Source of the DNA: Thioclava pacifica DSM 10166
GTDB lineage: Bacteria > Pseudomonadota > Alphaproteobacteria > Rhodobacterales > Rhodobacteraceae
DNA: 64,000 nucleotides
Assembly: GCF_000714535.1 (NCBI RefSeq)
Contig: NZ_AUND01000034.1
Coordinates: forward strand, 124,001 to 188,000
Reading direction: 5' to 3'
How positions within the stretch are numbered: position 1 is the first letter of the stretch; every line of letters starts with the position of its first letter. Below the pieces are notes generated by a model. That model did no database searches. It worked only from the letters and a program-made list of their open reading frames with translations, and had not been told where the DNA came from. Both the position numbers and the translations under genes were made by a program. Shown piece by piece: positions 17,321-27,736 of this stretch.

Positions 17321-18322
17321 TCAGATCAGCTTGCCCATCGCGACGGCCGTATCGGCCATGCGGTTCGAGAAGCCCCATTCGTTGTCGTACCAGCTCAGGA
17401 TGCGGACCATGCGGCCGTCCATCACTTTGGTCTGGTCCATGTGGAAGACCGAGCTGTGAGGATCGTGGTTGAAGTCGCTGGAAACATTGGGTTTGTCAGT
17501 ATAGCCGAGGATGCCCTTCATCGGGCCGTTCGCCGCTGCGCGGATCGCGGCGTTCACTTCCTCGACGGTGGTGTCCTTGGCGGCTTCGAAGACCAGATCG
17601 ACGACCGAGACATTCGGGGTCGGCACGCGGATCGCGACGCCGTCGAGCTTGCCGTTGAGTTCCGGCAGTACGAGGCCCACGGCCTTCGCGGCGCCGGTCG
17701 AGGTCGGGATCATGCTGAGTGCTGCAGCGCGGGCGCGGTACATGTCCGAGTGCATCGTATCGAGCGTCGGCTGGTCACCCGTGTAGGAGTGGATCGTCGT
17801 CATGAAGCCCTTGGAGATGCCGATCGCATCGTTGAGCGCCTTGGCGACCGGCGAGAGGCAGTTCGTGGTGCACGACGCGTTCGACACGATCATGTCGTCC
17901 TTGGTCAGCGACCCGTGGTTCACGCCATAGACGATGGTCTTGTCGGCACCCGCGGCCGGGGCCGAGACGAGCACGCGCTTCGAGCCGTTCTCGAGGTGGA
18001 AGGCGGCCTTTTCACGCGCGGTGAAGATGCCGGTGCATTCCATCGCGATATCCACATCGCCCCAGGGCAGTTCTTTCGGATCGCGGATCGCGGTGACCTT
18101 GATCGGGCCACGGCCGGCGTCGATCCAGTCCTCACCCGTGGTCACGGTCTGCGGGAAGCGACCGTGGACGCTGTCGAATTGCAGCAGATGCGCGTTGGTC
18201 TCGACCGGGCCCAGATCGTTGATTGCAACGACTTCGATGTCGGTGCGGCCGGATTCGATGATCCCGCGCAGAACGTTGCGGCCGATCCGACCAAACCCGT
18301 TGATGGCAACTTTAACCGTCAT
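17321..18322 (-). CDS. gap: Glyceraldehyde-3-phosphate dehydrogenase
   Basis: The 333-residue enzyme opens MTVKVAINGFGRIGRNVLRG (NAD(P)-binding), with catalytic SNASCTTNCLSPVAK, the TGDQPTLDTMHSD loop and SWYDNEWGFSNRM. It reduces 1,3-bisphosphoglycerate in the Calvin cycle and runs in reverse in glycolysis. It lies between cbbT and cbbA with short gaps on both sides, so it is the Calvin cycle copy (cbbG). Cofactor preference was not judged. Confidence 0.95.
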   Translation of the reverse strand: MTVKVAINGFGRIGRNVLRGIIESGRTDIEVVAINDLGPVETNAHLLQFDSVHGRFPQTVTTGEDWIDAGRGPIKVTAIRDPKELPWGDVDIAMECTGIFTAREKAAFHLENGSKRVLVSAPAAGADKTIVYGVNHGSLTKDDMIVSNASCTTNCLSPVAKALNDAIGISKGFMTTIHSYTGDQPTLDTMHSDMYRARAAALSMIPTSTGAAKAVGLVLPELNGKLDGVAIRVPTPNVSVVDLVFEAAKDTTVEEVNAAIRAAANGPMKGILGYTDKPNVSSDFNHDPHSSVFHMDQTKVMDGRMVRILSWYDNEWGFSNRMADTAVAMGKLI

Positions 18323-18335
18323 TCTCTTATGTCCC

Positions 18336-20309
18336 TCAGATCAGTTCTTTGGCTTCCGAAACAATCGCTTCGGCGGTGATGTTGAAGTGCTTGTAAAGGG
18401 CCGGGGCAGGGGCCGAGGCGCCGAAGCCCGTCATGCCGACGAAGCTGTCGCGCGGGCCCAGGAACAGATCCCAGCCCTGGCGGATCGCGGCCTCGCAGCC
18501 GATCTTCGGCGCGGTGCCCATGACCTCGACCTTGTAAACCGCATCCTGCTGCTCGAAGAGCTCGAAACAGGGTGCCGAAACCACGGCCGCCTTGATCCCT
18601 TCAGCGGCGAGCTTGTCGGCCGCATCCATCGCAATCTCGACCTCGGAGCCGGTGGCGATGATCGTCACATCGCGCGCGCCCGGATCGCGCAGCAGATACG
18701 CGCCGCGTGCCGTCAGGTTCTCGACCACGTGCTCGGTGCGCACGGTCGGAAGGTTCTGACGCGAAGCCACGATCATCGTCGGCGTGGTCTTCGAGGTCAT
18801 CGCGATTTCCCAGGCCTCGGCGGTCTCCACCGCATCAGCCGGGCGGAGGACGAGCAGGTTCGGAATGGCCCGAAGCGAGGCCAGATGCTCAACCGGCTGA
18901 TGGGTGGGACCGTCCTCGCCGAGGCCGATCGAGTCATGAGTCATGACATAGCAGGTCGGCACCCCCATGAGCGCCGAGAGGCGGATCGCGGGGCGGCAGT
19001 AATCGGCGAAGGCCATGAAGGTGCCGCCATAGGGCTTGAGCCCGCCATGAAGCACGATCCCGTTCATCGCCGCGGCCATGCCGTGCTCGCGGATGCCGTA
19101 ATGCAGGTAGTCGCCGGTGAAATCGTTCGGAGTGATCGACTTCATCCCCGAGGATTTCGTCAGGTTCGACCCGGTCAGGTCAGCCGAACCGCCCACGGTG
19201 AAGGGCAGGGTGGCGTTGACCACTTCCAGTGCCATCTGGCTCGCCTTGCGGGTCGCGACCTTGGGCTTGTCTTCGGACAGCTTGCGTTTGTAGGCCTCGA
19301 TCGCGGCGGGCAGCGTCCCGACCTCATCCTCTTCGGCGGCGAGAAATTCGGCGCGGGCGGTTGCGGTGTTCAACCGCTGCTCCCACTCCGCCCGCGCCTG
19401 CGCGCCTCGCGACGCGATCCGGCCCCATTCGTCATAGATCGCCTGGGGAATTTCGAAGGGACCATGGTCCCAGTGCAGTTGCTTGCGCGCGGCGGCGATT
19501 TCGTCATCGCCGAGCGGAGCCCCATGCACATCGTGGCTGCCTTGCTTGTTCGGCGCACCGAAGCCGATGATGGTGCGGCAGGCGATCATCGAGGGGCGCG
19601 GATCCTTGCGCGCAGCCTCGATCGCGTCGGCGATCTCGGTCGGCGTATGGCCGTCGCATTCCAGAACATGCCAGCCAGCGGCGGCAAAACGCGCTTTCTG
19701 ATCCATCGAGGTCGAAAGATCGGTGTCGCCGTCGATGGTGATCGCGTTATCGTCCCACATCACGATCAGCTTGCCGAGCTTGAGATGCCCCGCGAGGTCG
19801 ATTGCTTCGTGGCTGATGCCTTCCATGAGGCAGCCGTCACCCGCGATGACATAGGTGAAATGATCAACAAGATCATTGCCGTAGCGTGCGTTTTTCATCT
19901 TCTCGGCAATCGCCATCCCGACGGCGGTTGCGATGCCCTGGCCGAGCGGGCCGGTCGTGACTTCGATCCCGTCGGCATGGCCATATTCCGGGTGGCCAGC
20001 GGTGCGGCTGCCGAGTTGGCGGAAAGCCTTGATCTGCTCGATATCCATATCGGCATAGCCCAGCAGATGGTTGATCGCATAGATCAGCATCGAACCGTGA
20101 CCGGCCGAGAGCACGAAGCGATCGCGATCAGGCCATTTCGGCGCGGTCGGATCGATATTCATGAAACGGTTGAAGAGAACCGTCGCCACATCGGCCATGC
20201 CCATCGGCATCCCGGGATGGCCGGAATTTGCCTTTTGAACCGCATCCATCGCCAATGCGCGGATCGCGTTCGCCATGCGGGTTTCCTGAGTGATATGAAT
20301 GTCTTTCAT
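18336..20309 (-). CDS. cbbT: Transketolase
   Basis: The 657-residue thiamine diphosphate enzyme has [45 protein letters not shown] and YRGTF-type (here [19 protein letters not shown]) motifs. It moves two-carbon units in the regenerative part of the Calvin cycle. The ATG at 20309 was chosen over a TTG at 20330, since GGGAGG sits at 20321-20326 upstream of it. It follows cbbP closely in the operon. Confidence 0.95.
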   Translation of the reverse strand: MKDIHITQETRMANAIRALAMDAVQKANSGHPGMPMGMADVATVLFNRFMNIDPTAPKWPDRDRFVLSAGHGSMLIYAINHLLGYADMDIEQIKAFRQLGSRTAGHPEYGHADGIEVTTGPLGQGIATAVGMAIAEKMKNARYGNDLVDHFTYVIAGDGCLMEGISHEAIDLAGHLKLGKLIVMWDDNAITIDGDTDLSTSMDQKARFAAAGWHVLECDGHTPTEIADAIEAARKDPRPSMIACRTIIGFGAPNKQGSHDVHGAPLGDDEIAAARKQLHWDHGPFEIPQAIYDEWGRIASRGAQARAEWEQRLNTATARAEFLAAEEDEVGTLPAAIEAYKRKLSEDKPKVATRKASQMALEVVNATLPFTVGGSADLTGSNLTKSSGMKSITPNDFTGDYLHYGIREHGMAAAMNGIVLHGGLKPYGGTFMAFADYCRPAIRLSALMGVPTCYVMTHDSIGLGEDGPTHQPVEHLASLRAIPNLLVLRPADAVETAEAWEIAMTSKTTPTMIVASRQNLPTVRTEHVVENLTARGAYLLRDPGARDVTIIATGSEVEIAMDAADKLAAEGIKAAVVSAPCFELFEQQDAVYKVEVMGTAPKIGCEAAIRQGWDLFLGPRDSFVGMTGFGASAPAPALYKHFNITAEAIVSEAKELI

Positions 20310-20326
20310 CACGGTCTTAACCTCCC

Positions 20327-21199
20327 TCAAGCACGCTTGCTGTCGCGCACCATGCGCTCGATCAGCGGGGTCAGGATAAGTTGCATCGCGAGATCCTGCT
20401 TGTTGCCCGGAATGACGATCGAATTGGCACGGCTCATCCAGGAACCGTTGATCATCGAGGTCAGGTAGGGGAAATCGATCCCGCGCGGGTTCTTGAAGCG
20501 GATCACGACGAGGCTTTCATCGGCCGTCGGAATCCAGCGCGCCACGAACGGGTTCGACGTGTCGACGACCGGCACACGCTGGAAGTTGATGTCGGTCTCG
20601 GTGAATTGCGGGCAGATGCAATGCACATAGGAGTGCATGCGGCGCAGGATCACGTCGGTGACGGCCTCGGTGGTATAGCCGCGCGAAGCACGGTCACGGT
20701 GGATCTTCTGGATCCATTCGAGGTTGATCACCGGAACCACGCCGATCTTGAGATCCGCATGCTCTGCCAGGTTCACCTCGTCGTTGACGACGCATCCATG
20801 CAGGCCTTCGTAGAAGAGCACGTCCGAGCCATCGTCGAAATCGCTCCATTCGGTGAAATGGCCCGGCGGCGTGCCCCATTTCTCGGCTTCGACATCGTCA
20901 TGGACGTAATGGCGGGTCTTGCCTTTGCCGGTCTCTCCATATTCCCGAAAGACGCGCTCCAACTCTTTGAGTTCGTTGGCTTCATAGGAGAAATGCGAAA
21001 AGCCCTGATCGCCTTCGTCATAACGCTTCTGAAGTTCCGTCTTCATGTCCGCGCGATTGAAACGGTGGAAGGCATCGCCTTCGATCGAAACCGCCTTGAT
21101 ACCTTCGCGGCGGAAGATCTGGTCGAAGGTGTTCTTGACGGTCGACGTGCCGGCGCCGGACGAGCCGACAACAGAAATGATGGGGTGTTTCTTGGACAT
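20327..21199 (-). CDS. cbbP: Phosphoribulokinase
   Basis: The 290-residue kinase makes ribulose-1,5-bisphosphate from ribulose-5-phosphate and ATP, the step unique to the Calvin cycle. It has the P-loop [31 protein letters not shown] and [12 protein letters not shown]. The length matches the proteobacterial octameric type (about 290), which is usually activated by NADH. It lies 2 bases after cbbF. Confidence 0.96.
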   Translation of the reverse strand: MSKKHPIISVVGSSGAGTSTVKNTFDQIFRREGIKAVSIEGDAFHRFNRADMKTELQKRYDEGDQGFSHFSYEANELKELERVFREYGETGKGKTRHYVHDDVEAEKWGTPPGHFTEWSDFDDGSDVLFYEGLHGCVVNDEVNLAEHADLKIGVVPVINLEWIQKIHRDRASRGYTTEAVTDVILRRMHSYVHCICPQFTETDINFQRVPVVDTSNPFVARWIPTADESLVVIRFKNPRGIDFPYLTSMINGSWMSRANSIVIPGNKQDLAMQLILTPLIERMVRDSKRA

Positions 21200-21201
21200 T
21201 C

Positions 21202-22197
21202 TCAGCTCCGGAACAGGCCGCGGGAATTGAAGAGCGCGTGGCTCTCGTCATGCGGCAGGTCGTGATAGGCAGCGACGCGGGCGACTTTCGTGCTCGAACC
21301 GAAGACGAAAGGCGTGCGGGCGTGCAGGCGGTCGGGCAGGGCGTTCAGGATCGGGTCGGCCCCGTCCGTGGCCCCGCCGCCAAGTTGCGTGATCAACAGG
21401 GCGATCGGGGCGCATTCATAGACATGGCGCAAGCGACCGCGCTCATAGCCTTCGCGATCATCGCCCGGATAGAGGAAGACGCCGCCACGCGAGATGATGC
21501 GGTGCGTTTCGGCCACCAGCGAGGCGATCCAGCGCATGTTGAAATTGCGCCCGCGCGGCCCTTCGGCACCGGCGACCATGTCGTCGATGAAGGCGCGGAT
21601 CGGTTGCGGCCAGTGGCGGTAGTTCGAGGCGTTGATCGCGTATTCCGAGGTTTCGGGCGGCAGCGGCTTCGGGTCGGCAACGCGGGTCCAGATATCGGTG
21701 CCCGGTTCAAGAACCCATTGCTGCACGCCTTTGCCGAAGCTCACGACCAGCGCGGTCTGCGGCCCGAAGATGATATAGCCGCCGGCTATCTGTTCGGTGC
21801 CCGGGCGCAGGAAGCTCTCATCGGGTCCCTCCGCCTTCGGGAAGATCGAGAAGATCGTGCCGATCGAGACGTTCACGTCGATATTGGACGAGCCGTCGAG
21901 CGGGTCGATGGCGAGCGCCAGCGTGCCGGTCTCGAAATCGACCACGTCATCTTGCTCTTCAGATGCATAGTAGCGCACGGCGCCATCGCGCAGCGCATCC
22001 ATGAACGCCTCATCGGCGATCACGTCGAGGGCTTTCTGACCGTCGCCGCCGGCATTGGTGCCGGCCGCCTCGGCGAGATTTCCCTCAAGGCCATTGCGGG
22101 CGATGATCCGCGCCAGGGTGGCGCCAACGCTGGTCAGGCGTGTCATGGTGTCGGCCAATTCGGGCGACAAGCCCAGGCCGTCGAAGCTTACTGACAT
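21202..22197 (-). CDS. cbbF: Fructose-1,6-bisphosphatase, class I
   Basis: The 331-residue enzyme has [20 protein letters not shown] (metal site), [28 protein letters not shown] and [12 protein letters not shown]. It hydrolyses fructose (and probably sedoheptulose) bisphosphate. The ATG at 22197 follows GGAGGG; an upstream ATG at 22212 lacks a ribosome site. It is the first gene of the cbb operon, divergent from cbbR across a 106-base gap. Confidence 0.95.
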   Translation of the reverse strand: MSVSFDGLGLSPELADTMTRLTSVGATLARIIARNGLEGNLAEAAGTNAGGDGQKALDVIADEAFMDALRDGAVRYYASEEQDDVVDFETGTLALAIDPLDGSSNIDVNVSIGTIFSIFPKAEGPDESFLRPGTEQIAGGYIIFGPQTALVVSFGKGVQQWVLEPGTDIWTRVADPKPLPPETSEYAINASNYRHWPQPIRAFIDDMVAGAEGPRGRNFNMRWIASLVAETHRIISRGGVFLYPGDDREGYERGRLRHVYECAPIALLITQLGGGATDGADPILNALPDRLHARTPFVFGSSTKVARVAAYHDLPHDESHALFNSRGLFRS

Positions 22198-22254
22198 CGG
22201 TCCCTCCTCCAAGACGATGTGCTGTCGAGGTGGAGCATTGCGAAAGAAAACGTT

Positions 22255-22267
22255 TTATGAAATTTAA
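22255..22267. promoter_or_regulatory. Candidate CbbR (LysR-type) binding motif TTA-N7-TAA
   Basis: The 106-base AT-rich gap between cbbF and cbbR (22198-22303) must hold both promoters. It contains TTA (22255-22257), seven bases, TAA (22265-22267), fitting the TNA-N7-TNA pattern reported for CbbR operators. Similar triplets follow up to about 22285. The pattern is weak, so the exact site is uncertain. Confidence 0.4.
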
Positions 22268-22303
22268 ATCTTAGGAAGTCGCGTTAAAGAAAGTTGAAAC
22301 ACC

Positions 22304-23233
22304 ATGCGGATGAATGCCTTGACGCTGAAACAACTGCGCGCGCTCGATGCAGTGGCGCGCGGCGGTTCGTTAACGGCTGCCGGGGAGGCGCTCGGCCTGA
22401 CGACCCCGGCAATTCACACGCAGATCAAGGGCTTGGAAGAAGCGCTCGGAATGAAGCTGATTCAGCGCGCTGCGGACGGCTCGGGGTCGGAGTTGACCGA
22501 AGCCGGCATGGCACTGCGCGAGACGGCGCGGCGAATCGAGGACAACTTGTCGCAGGCTGCCGCAAACCTGCTCGCGATCCAGCGTGGGCAATCTGGCAGG
22601 GTCACGCTTGGTGTCGTCTCGACGGGGAAATACTTCGCGCCGCGATTGGTGAAGATGCTTCAAGACGCGCATCCCGAGATCGAGGTGGCGCTGCGCGTGG
22701 GCAACCGGTCCAGCATCATCGAAGGCGTCGAGCGCGGCACGTTCGATCTTGCGATCATGGGGCGTCCGCCGCGCCATCCGCCGGTGATCGCGGAGCCGAT
22801 CGGCGAGCATCCGCATGGCTTGATCGTGCCGCCGGGCCATCCGCTGATCGGGCAGGGGATGCAGCTCGATCTTCTGTTCGACCAGACTTTCCTCGCCCGC
22901 GAACAAGGCTCGGGCACGCGGATCGTGATGTCGCGCTGGCTGGACCGCATCGGAGATGGTCGGATCTATGACACGCTCGAGATGGATAGCAACGAAACGA
23001 TCAAGCAAGCGGTCATGGCCGGGCTCGGGATCGCGTTTCTGAGCCTGCACACGGTGATGGATGAATTGGCGACCGGGCGTTTGGTGCAGATCGAGGCGCC
23101 GGGGCTGCCGCTGATGCGCCACTGGTTCCTGGTGCGGCGTGAAGAGGAACGCACGCGCGAACTCGCGCTGCGGGTCTGGGAGGAGATCGTCGAGATGAAC
23201 GGCTCTTTCCTCCCGCGGATGACCCAAGATTGA
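22304..23233 (+). CDS. cbbR: CbbR, LysR-type regulator of the Calvin cycle operon
   Basis: The 309-residue LysR protein has an N-terminal winged helix (LTLKQLRALDAVARGGSLTA, TTPAIHTQIKGLEEALGMKL) and a C-terminal effector-binding domain. It is transcribed divergently from cbbF, the classic position of CbbR. CbbR activates the operon in response to metabolites such as ribulose bisphosphate or NADPH; which one acts here is unknown. Confidence 0.9.
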   Translation: MRMNALTLKQLRALDAVARGGSLTAAGEALGLTTPAIHTQIKGLEEALGMKLIQRAADGSGSELTEAGMALRETARRIEDNLSQAAANLLAIQRGQSGRVTLGVVSTGKYFAPRLVKMLQDAHPEIEVALRVGNRSSIIEGVERGTFDLAIMGRPPRHPPVIAEPIGEHPHGLIVPPGHPLIGQGMQLDLLFDQTFLAREQGSGTRIVMSRWLDRIGDGRIYDTLEMDSNETIKQAVMAGLGIAFLSLHTVMDELATGRLVQIEAPGLPLMRHWFLVRREEERTRELALRVWEEIVEMNGSFLPRMTQD

Positions 23234-23278
23234 CCTTGCCCGCGGCTGAGTTAACTCTGTCGCAAAAGGGAGGTGCTC

Positions 23279-24250
23279 ATGGCATATGCAATGGCAATCA
23301 AGGCGCCCGGTGGGCGCGATCAATTCCATCGGATCGAGATCGAGCCGCCGCAGCCGGGCCCCGGTGAGGTCACGTTAAGGCACACCGCTATCGGATTGAA
23401 TTTCATTGATGTTTATTTCCGCTCCGGGCTTTATCCCTGGCCGGTGGAGCGCGATCTCGTCACCGGGGCCGAGGCTGCGGGCGTAATCGAGGCGGTTGGC
23501 GAGGGCGTCGACCTGAAACCGGGCCAGCGCGTTGCTTACACGCTGCCGAACGGCGCTTACGCGAGCCATAGGGTTGTTGCGGCCGACCAGCTTGTGCCTG
23601 TGCCCGACGCGATCTCCGACGAGGTTGCCGCGGCCGTTATGGTCAAAGGCCTCACGGTACATTACCTGATACATCATTCTTTTGAGGTAAGTGACGGGGA
23701 TCATGTTCTTTTCCACGCTGCGGCGGGTGGCGTCGGGTTGATCGCCGGGCAATGGCTCAAGGCCAAGGGCGTGACGGTTTATGGTACGGCTGGCGGTCCG
23801 GAGAAATGCGCGCTCGCAAGTGATCATGGTTATGCGCATGTCATCGACTATCGCAGCGAGGATTTCGTCAAGGAAGTCATGCGATTGACGGACGGCGCTG
23901 GTGTTGAGGCCGTGTATGATTCCGTTGGTGCCGATACGTTGATGAAATCGCTCGATGTGATCAAACGGTTCGGAACGCTCGTGAGCTTCGGTCAAAGTTC
24001 TGGGCCGCCGGATCAGTTCAAGGTCGGCGATCTGACGCGCAATTCACTGCGATTGACGCGCCCGACGCTGTTTCATCACACGACGCGTCCGGGATGGTTG
24101 CTCAAAGCCTCGGCAGAACTCTTTGATATGATTGCGAAAGGCGCGATCAAGATTGAGATTGCTCAGAGGTTCGATCTCGGTGATGTGGCCGCTGCGCATG
24201 AGGCTCTGGAAGGCCGTAAAACGGTGGGGAGCACGGTTTTGATCCCGTAA
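23279..24250 (+). CDS. NADPH:quinone oxidoreductase family protein (MDR superfamily)
   Basis: The 323-residue medium-chain reductase has a GroES-like N-terminal part (ATAIGLNFIDVYFRSGLYP-like segment) and a nucleotide-binding domain with HAAAGGVGLIAGQWLKAKG. It lacks the zinc cysteines of alcohol dehydrogenases, as expected for quinone reductase Qor. The ATG at 23279 follows GGGAGG. It is 45 bases downstream of cbbR on the same strand and may be co-transcribed, though no functional link is evident. Confidence 0.88.
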   Translation: MAYAMAIKAPGGRDQFHRIEIEPPQPGPGEVTLRHTAIGLNFIDVYFRSGLYPWPVERDLVTGAEAAGVIEAVGEGVDLKPGQRVAYTLPNGAYASHRVVAADQLVPVPDAISDEVAAAVMVKGLTVHYLIHHSFEVSDGDHVLFHAAAGGVGLIAGQWLKAKGVTVYGTAGGPEKCALASDHGYAHVIDYRSEDFVKEVMRLTDGAGVEAVYDSVGADTLMKSLDVIKRFGTLVSFGQSSGPPDQFKVGDLTRNSLRLTRPTLFHHTTRPGWLLKASAELFDMIAKGAIKIEIAQRFDLGDVAAAHEALEGRKTVGSTVLIP

Positions 24251-24277
24251 AGGCGTCAAAATAGCACTTTAACGTTA

Positions 24278-24332
24278 CATAATACTGATTATGCGCTTTA
24301 CGGACGAGCAAAGGGATGGCGCATTATGCGCC
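24278..24332. repeat. Two adjacent palindromes in the convergent gap after the quinone reductase gene
   Basis: CATAAT-ACTG-ATTATG (24278-24293) and GGCGCAT-T-ATGCGCC (24318-24332) lie in the 84-base gap between the quinone reductase gene and the convergent hybrid kinase gene. Neither has a clear T-run. They may act as weak bidirectional terminators. Confidence 0.45.
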
Positions 24333-24334
24333 CC

Positions 24335-26548
24335 CTAGCGACCTGATCCAAAGAGAAATGCCGCCAACTGTGCCGTTGGCACGGGTTTCGTGAGGATCTC
24401 AACTTGAGCTGGTTGAGCCCTTTTGCGCAGTGCCTCGGAGCGATCCGCGGTGACCAGCCGTACGGGAACGTCGCTGTGACGCGCGCGCAATACCTCGATC
24501 AGCGTAAGCCCGTCCATTCCGTCACCGAGTTGGAAATCGATAAGACAGGCATCGGGCTCGAGTTCCGTTGCCTCAAGCAACTCCAAGGCCTCTTCGCCAG
24601 AACTTACGTCGAGCACGGTCACGCCCCATTTCTCCAGCAACTGAGTCATCGCGCGCGACAGCTCGGCATCGTTTTCGACCAGCAGCACGACAATATCGCC
24701 CCCTTCCGGATCACGTGCGACTGCGATCTGATCTTCCTCGGGGCGTGCAATCTGTCCGAGCGCAGGCTTCAAGCCCAGCGAAAAGGTCGAGCCACAGCCA
24801 GGTGCCGAGCGCAGTGTCAGCGGATGGCCCAGCACAGCCGCAGCGCGTTCGACGATCGCAAGTCCCAGGCCCATACCCTCGGAGGCTGAGGCTTTGGCGT
24901 TAAGGCGCTGGAATTCCTGGTAAATCACGTCCTGATCATCTTCGGCGATCCCCGGCCCGCTGTCGCGCACCTCGACAAAGACCCCATCCCGACGCTGGCG
25001 CAGCGCGACGAAGACGCCTCCGGAATTCGTGTACCGCACCGCGTTAGAAATCAGGTTTTGCAATATCCGACGCAGGTAAGTCCGGTCGGAAATGACCACC
25101 GCATCGGTCGGTTTTATGCGTAATTTCAGCCCCTTGATCTGCGCATGCAACGTAAATTCGTCGCGCAGCGCGGCGAAGATCGGTCCCAAGGCCACAGGTC
25201 CCGGATCGACCGAGACATGCCCGGATTCCAATCGCGAGATATCGAGAAGCGCGCCGAGGATGCCCTCGACCGACAGGAGTGCGTTATGCGCTTTCTCGAC
25301 CGTGCGGGCGGCCATTTCGGCGGTGTTTTCCTCGCCGAGCGAGGCAAGATAGAGCTTCGCTGCCGAGAGCGGTTGCAAAAGGTCATGGCTTGCCGCCGCA
25401 ACGAAACGCGCGCGAGAGGCATTCGCGCGCTCCGCACGGGCCAGCGCGTCTTCCAGCTCCAGCGTGCGTTCTGTCACACGCGCCTCGAGCGTCTCGTTGA
25501 TCCGGCTCAGCCCCTCGATCGCATGACGCTCGGCGGAGATATCCGAAAGCGACATCACGAAGCCGCCGTCGGGCAATTCCTGCGCAAAGATTTCGAAGAC
25601 CTTGCCGCCGTCCTGCGTCACCTCGACCTGGAAATGATCGCGGCGCAGCGCCCGGCGCACCCAATCGCCCAGACGATGCGCCGAGAGCCCGTTGGGAAAG
25701 ATGAACTGGTCGCGCACCTGATCGAGTATGGTGTCGAAATGCATCCCCTGCCGAAGCCGGTTGCGCGGCAGAAGAAGGAACTCGCTGAGCCGCGCGTTCC
25801 AGCCAAGCAGACGCAGTCCCGCATCGAAAATGCAGACACCGAGTTTCAGATGCTCGAGCGTCGCTCGCAGGATTTGTGCCTGATCATCAAGGAGCCTGCC
25901 CCGCTCTTCGCGCTCGGCACGGATCAGGTCGGTCACCTCGGTTTGCAAGATCACCGTGCCGCCATCATGGGTGCGGTGTTCCGAGACCTGCATCCAGCGA
26001 CCATCTCCCATCGGCTGGTTGAGGATGAAATGGTGTTCGGCATGGCGCGCCCGCCGCATCGCGATCCATTCGATGCGCGTCATCCCGGCGGGCATGTGAA
26101 GATGTTCGGAGGACGCGACCAGATCGAGATAAGCATGGAAATTCAGCCCCGGCACGATCCGGTCGCGCACGTCGCTCAGCAGTGCATTGAAGCGCGAATT
26201 GGCCATCACCAGCACATCTTGCGCGTCAAACAGTGCAAACCCGTCCTGCACCGTCTCGATCGCCGCGGCGAGGTTCTGACGGGCAGTCTCGGTCTCGCGG
26301 TTCGCATCGGCCAGCCGCGCATTCGACGCGTTGAGAAGATCGAGCGCACGTTCGAGGTCACGGGTGCGTTCGCGCACCTGATCTTCCAACATCGCAGCAC
26401 GCTGGAACTGCGCGAATGCGGCGCCGCGATCCTCGTTCATCTCTTCGGAATGGCGGATCAGCGCCTCGGCGATGGTCAGAAGTTTCGCATTCTGCCGTTC
26501 CAGCGTATCGGCCGGATCGAGGAGCGACGTGGCAAGGGATTGTTTCAT
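24335..26548 (-). CDS. Hybrid sensor histidine kinase with PAS domains and C-terminal receiver (NahK/ErcS'-like)
   Basis: The 737-residue protein has a coiled coil at about 40-95, two PAS-like domains (about 95-210 and 235-345), a second coiled coil, then the H-box AAASHDLLQPLSAAKLY with His388. A HATPase domain follows (NLISNAVRYT, VRDSGPGIAEDD, GMGLGLAIVE), then a receiver with Asp671 in IDFQLGDG and Lys721. No membrane segment is seen, so it senses a cytoplasmic signal. The start overlaps the FIST gene stop by ATGA. The FIST-kinase-LuxR regulator arrangement beside a PQQ dehydrogenase resembles alcohol oxidation control systems of Pseudomonas and the FlhSR/RfdSR systems of Rhodobacterales. 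Confidence 0.9.
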   Translation of the reverse strand: MKQSLATSLLDPADTLERQNAKLLTIAEALIRHSEEMNEDRGAAFAQFQRAAMLEDQVRERTRDLERALDLLNASNARLADANRETETARQNLAAAIETVQDGFALFDAQDVLVMANSRFNALLSDVRDRIVPGLNFHAYLDLVASSEHLHMPAGMTRIEWIAMRRARHAEHHFILNQPMGDGRWMQVSEHRTHDGGTVILQTEVTDLIRAEREERGRLLDDQAQILRATLEHLKLGVCIFDAGLRLLGWNARLSEFLLLPRNRLRQGMHFDTILDQVRDQFIFPNGLSAHRLGDWVRRALRRDHFQVEVTQDGGKVFEIFAQELPDGGFVMSLSDISAERHAIEGLSRINETLEARVTERTLELEDALARAERANASRARFVAAASHDLLQPLSAAKLYLASLGEENTAEMAARTVEKAHNALLSVEGILGALLDISRLESGHVSVDPGPVALGPIFAALRDEFTLHAQIKGLKLRIKPTDAVVISDRTYLRRILQNLISNAVRYTNSGGVFVALRQRRDGVFVEVRDSGPGIAEDDQDVIYQEFQRLNAKASASEGMGLGLAIVERAAAVLGHPLTLRSAPGCGSTFSLGLKPALGQIARPEEDQIAVARDPEGGDIVVLLVENDAELSRAMTQLLEKWGVTVLDVSSGEEALELLEATELEPDACLIDFQLGDGMDGLTLIEVLRARHSDVPVRLVTADRSEALRKRAQPAQVEILTKPVPTAQLAAFLFGSGR

Positions 26549-27714
26549 GGCGTGGCGTCCACCGGTTCGGGCGGAAAGAAGGCCACGCCCGTCATCGTCT
26601 GGTTCACATGCATCGCGCCAATCTGTTCGCCATAGGTCGAGAAGCCCACGACCCCGTGGCGCGCGAGCGTATCGGAGACGGCCCGCGCGGATTGGCGTCC
26701 CTCGGCCTCGAAACGCCGGAAGATGCAATCAAAGCCCAGCACCGCCGAGGGCTGTCGGCGCGCCGAAAGCGCATCGAGTTCGCGCGCGAGATGGGCCGAG
26801 ATGTCTTCGGGTTCGCCCAGCGTCAGCACAAGACCCTCGTCGATCGCAGCAAAGAACACGAGCGAGTCCCCTGCCCCGACCTGCTGGATCGAACGCGCGT
26901 GATAGCGTCCGCCCACGCGCACCAGCACCGGGTTCGCGGCAAAGACCGTCGGCGACAGATCCTCGACCTGGAGCCCCAGAAGCCGTGCGTATTCCCGCGC
27001 GGCCGGTTCGTCATTGATGCGCATGACCGCGCGGGCATCCGGGTCGGCGCGGGTCACGACCATGCGCGACATCGTGGGTTTCAGATGGTTGAAGGTGAAA
27101 AGCTGCACATCGCAGGCCGAGCGCACGATACTCAGCACCGCGGCGTTGGAAAACCGCCGCCCCCGCGCGAAGAGTTCGGTGCGCTCAAAGCGGATCCCGT
27201 CGCCCGCCGATCCGCCAAACAGCGGCACTGGCCCGAGCCCACCCGAAAGCGCGGAGACCAGTGCATCTTCTTGCCCGGACAAGCCATCCACCAGCAGAAC
27301 CGCGAACTCGCTGGCCCGCGCAAAGGCGCGCCGCGCGAGGCTTTGGCGTGCGCGCAGCAGGTCCGAGACGAGGGCTTTCGTGTCCAGCTCATCAAGGTTT
27401 TCGATGACGAGGATCTCGGTCGAAAATCCGGCGGATGGCAGCGCGAAGGCGACGATCTGGCCTGCATCATAGCCGCGCGACGTGATCTCCCCGGCTGTGG
27501 TGCAGCCGACGACTTCGGCCTCGGGCCACAGGACCTGGCCTTCGCGCGCGAGGCTCTCGATATCGGCCTGTGCATCGGCAAAGAGAAAGACCTGTGCGAG
27601 TTTGCCCGGGCCCATCGCCTCGGCGATCTGGCGCAGCGCGTCAGGGGCGTCCGCCGGCGCGCAGGCCGAACGCGGACAGCCGGGCCCCGCCGGTCTGGTC
27701 AAAGTTTCTCGCAT
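26545..27714 (-). CDS. FIST domain sensor protein
   Basis: The 389-residue protein matches the FIST N and FIST C sensory domains: EAEVVGCTTAGEITSRGY, LFGGSAGDGIRFERTELF, GRYHARSIQQVGAGDSLVFF and GFSTYGEQIGAMHVNQTMTG. FIST domains are thought to bind small ligands such as amino acids and feed signals to kinases. The ATG at 27714 follows GGGAGGA. It lies between the response regulator and hybrid kinase genes with a 22-base gap and a 4-base overlap, so it likely works with the kinase. The ligand is unknown. Confidence 0.9.
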   Translation of the reverse strand: MRETLTRPAGPGCPRSACAPADAPDALRQIAEAMGPGKLAQVFLFADAQADIESLAREGQVLWPEAEVVGCTTAGEITSRGYDAGQIVAFALPSAGFSTEILVIENLDELDTKALVSDLLRARQSLARRAFARASEFAVLLVDGLSGQEDALVSALSGGLGPVPLFGGSAGDGIRFERTELFARGRRFSNAAVLSIVRSACDVQLFTFNHLKPTMSRMVVTRADPDARAVMRINDEPAAREYARLLGLQVEDLSPTVFAANPVLVRVGGRYHARSIQQVGAGDSLVFFAAIDEGLVLTLGEPEDISAHLARELDALSARRQPSAVLGFDCIFRRFEAEGRQSARAVSDTLARHGVVGFSTYGEQIGAMHVNQTMTGVAFFPPEPVDATP

Positions 27715-27736
27715 GGCTCCTCCCAACATCGGGAGG

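Noticed and set aside
17934-20468. An 844-codon plus-strand frame opposite gap, cbbT and the cbbP end
   Set aside because: It crosses three conserved genes on the other strand and shows no family motif.
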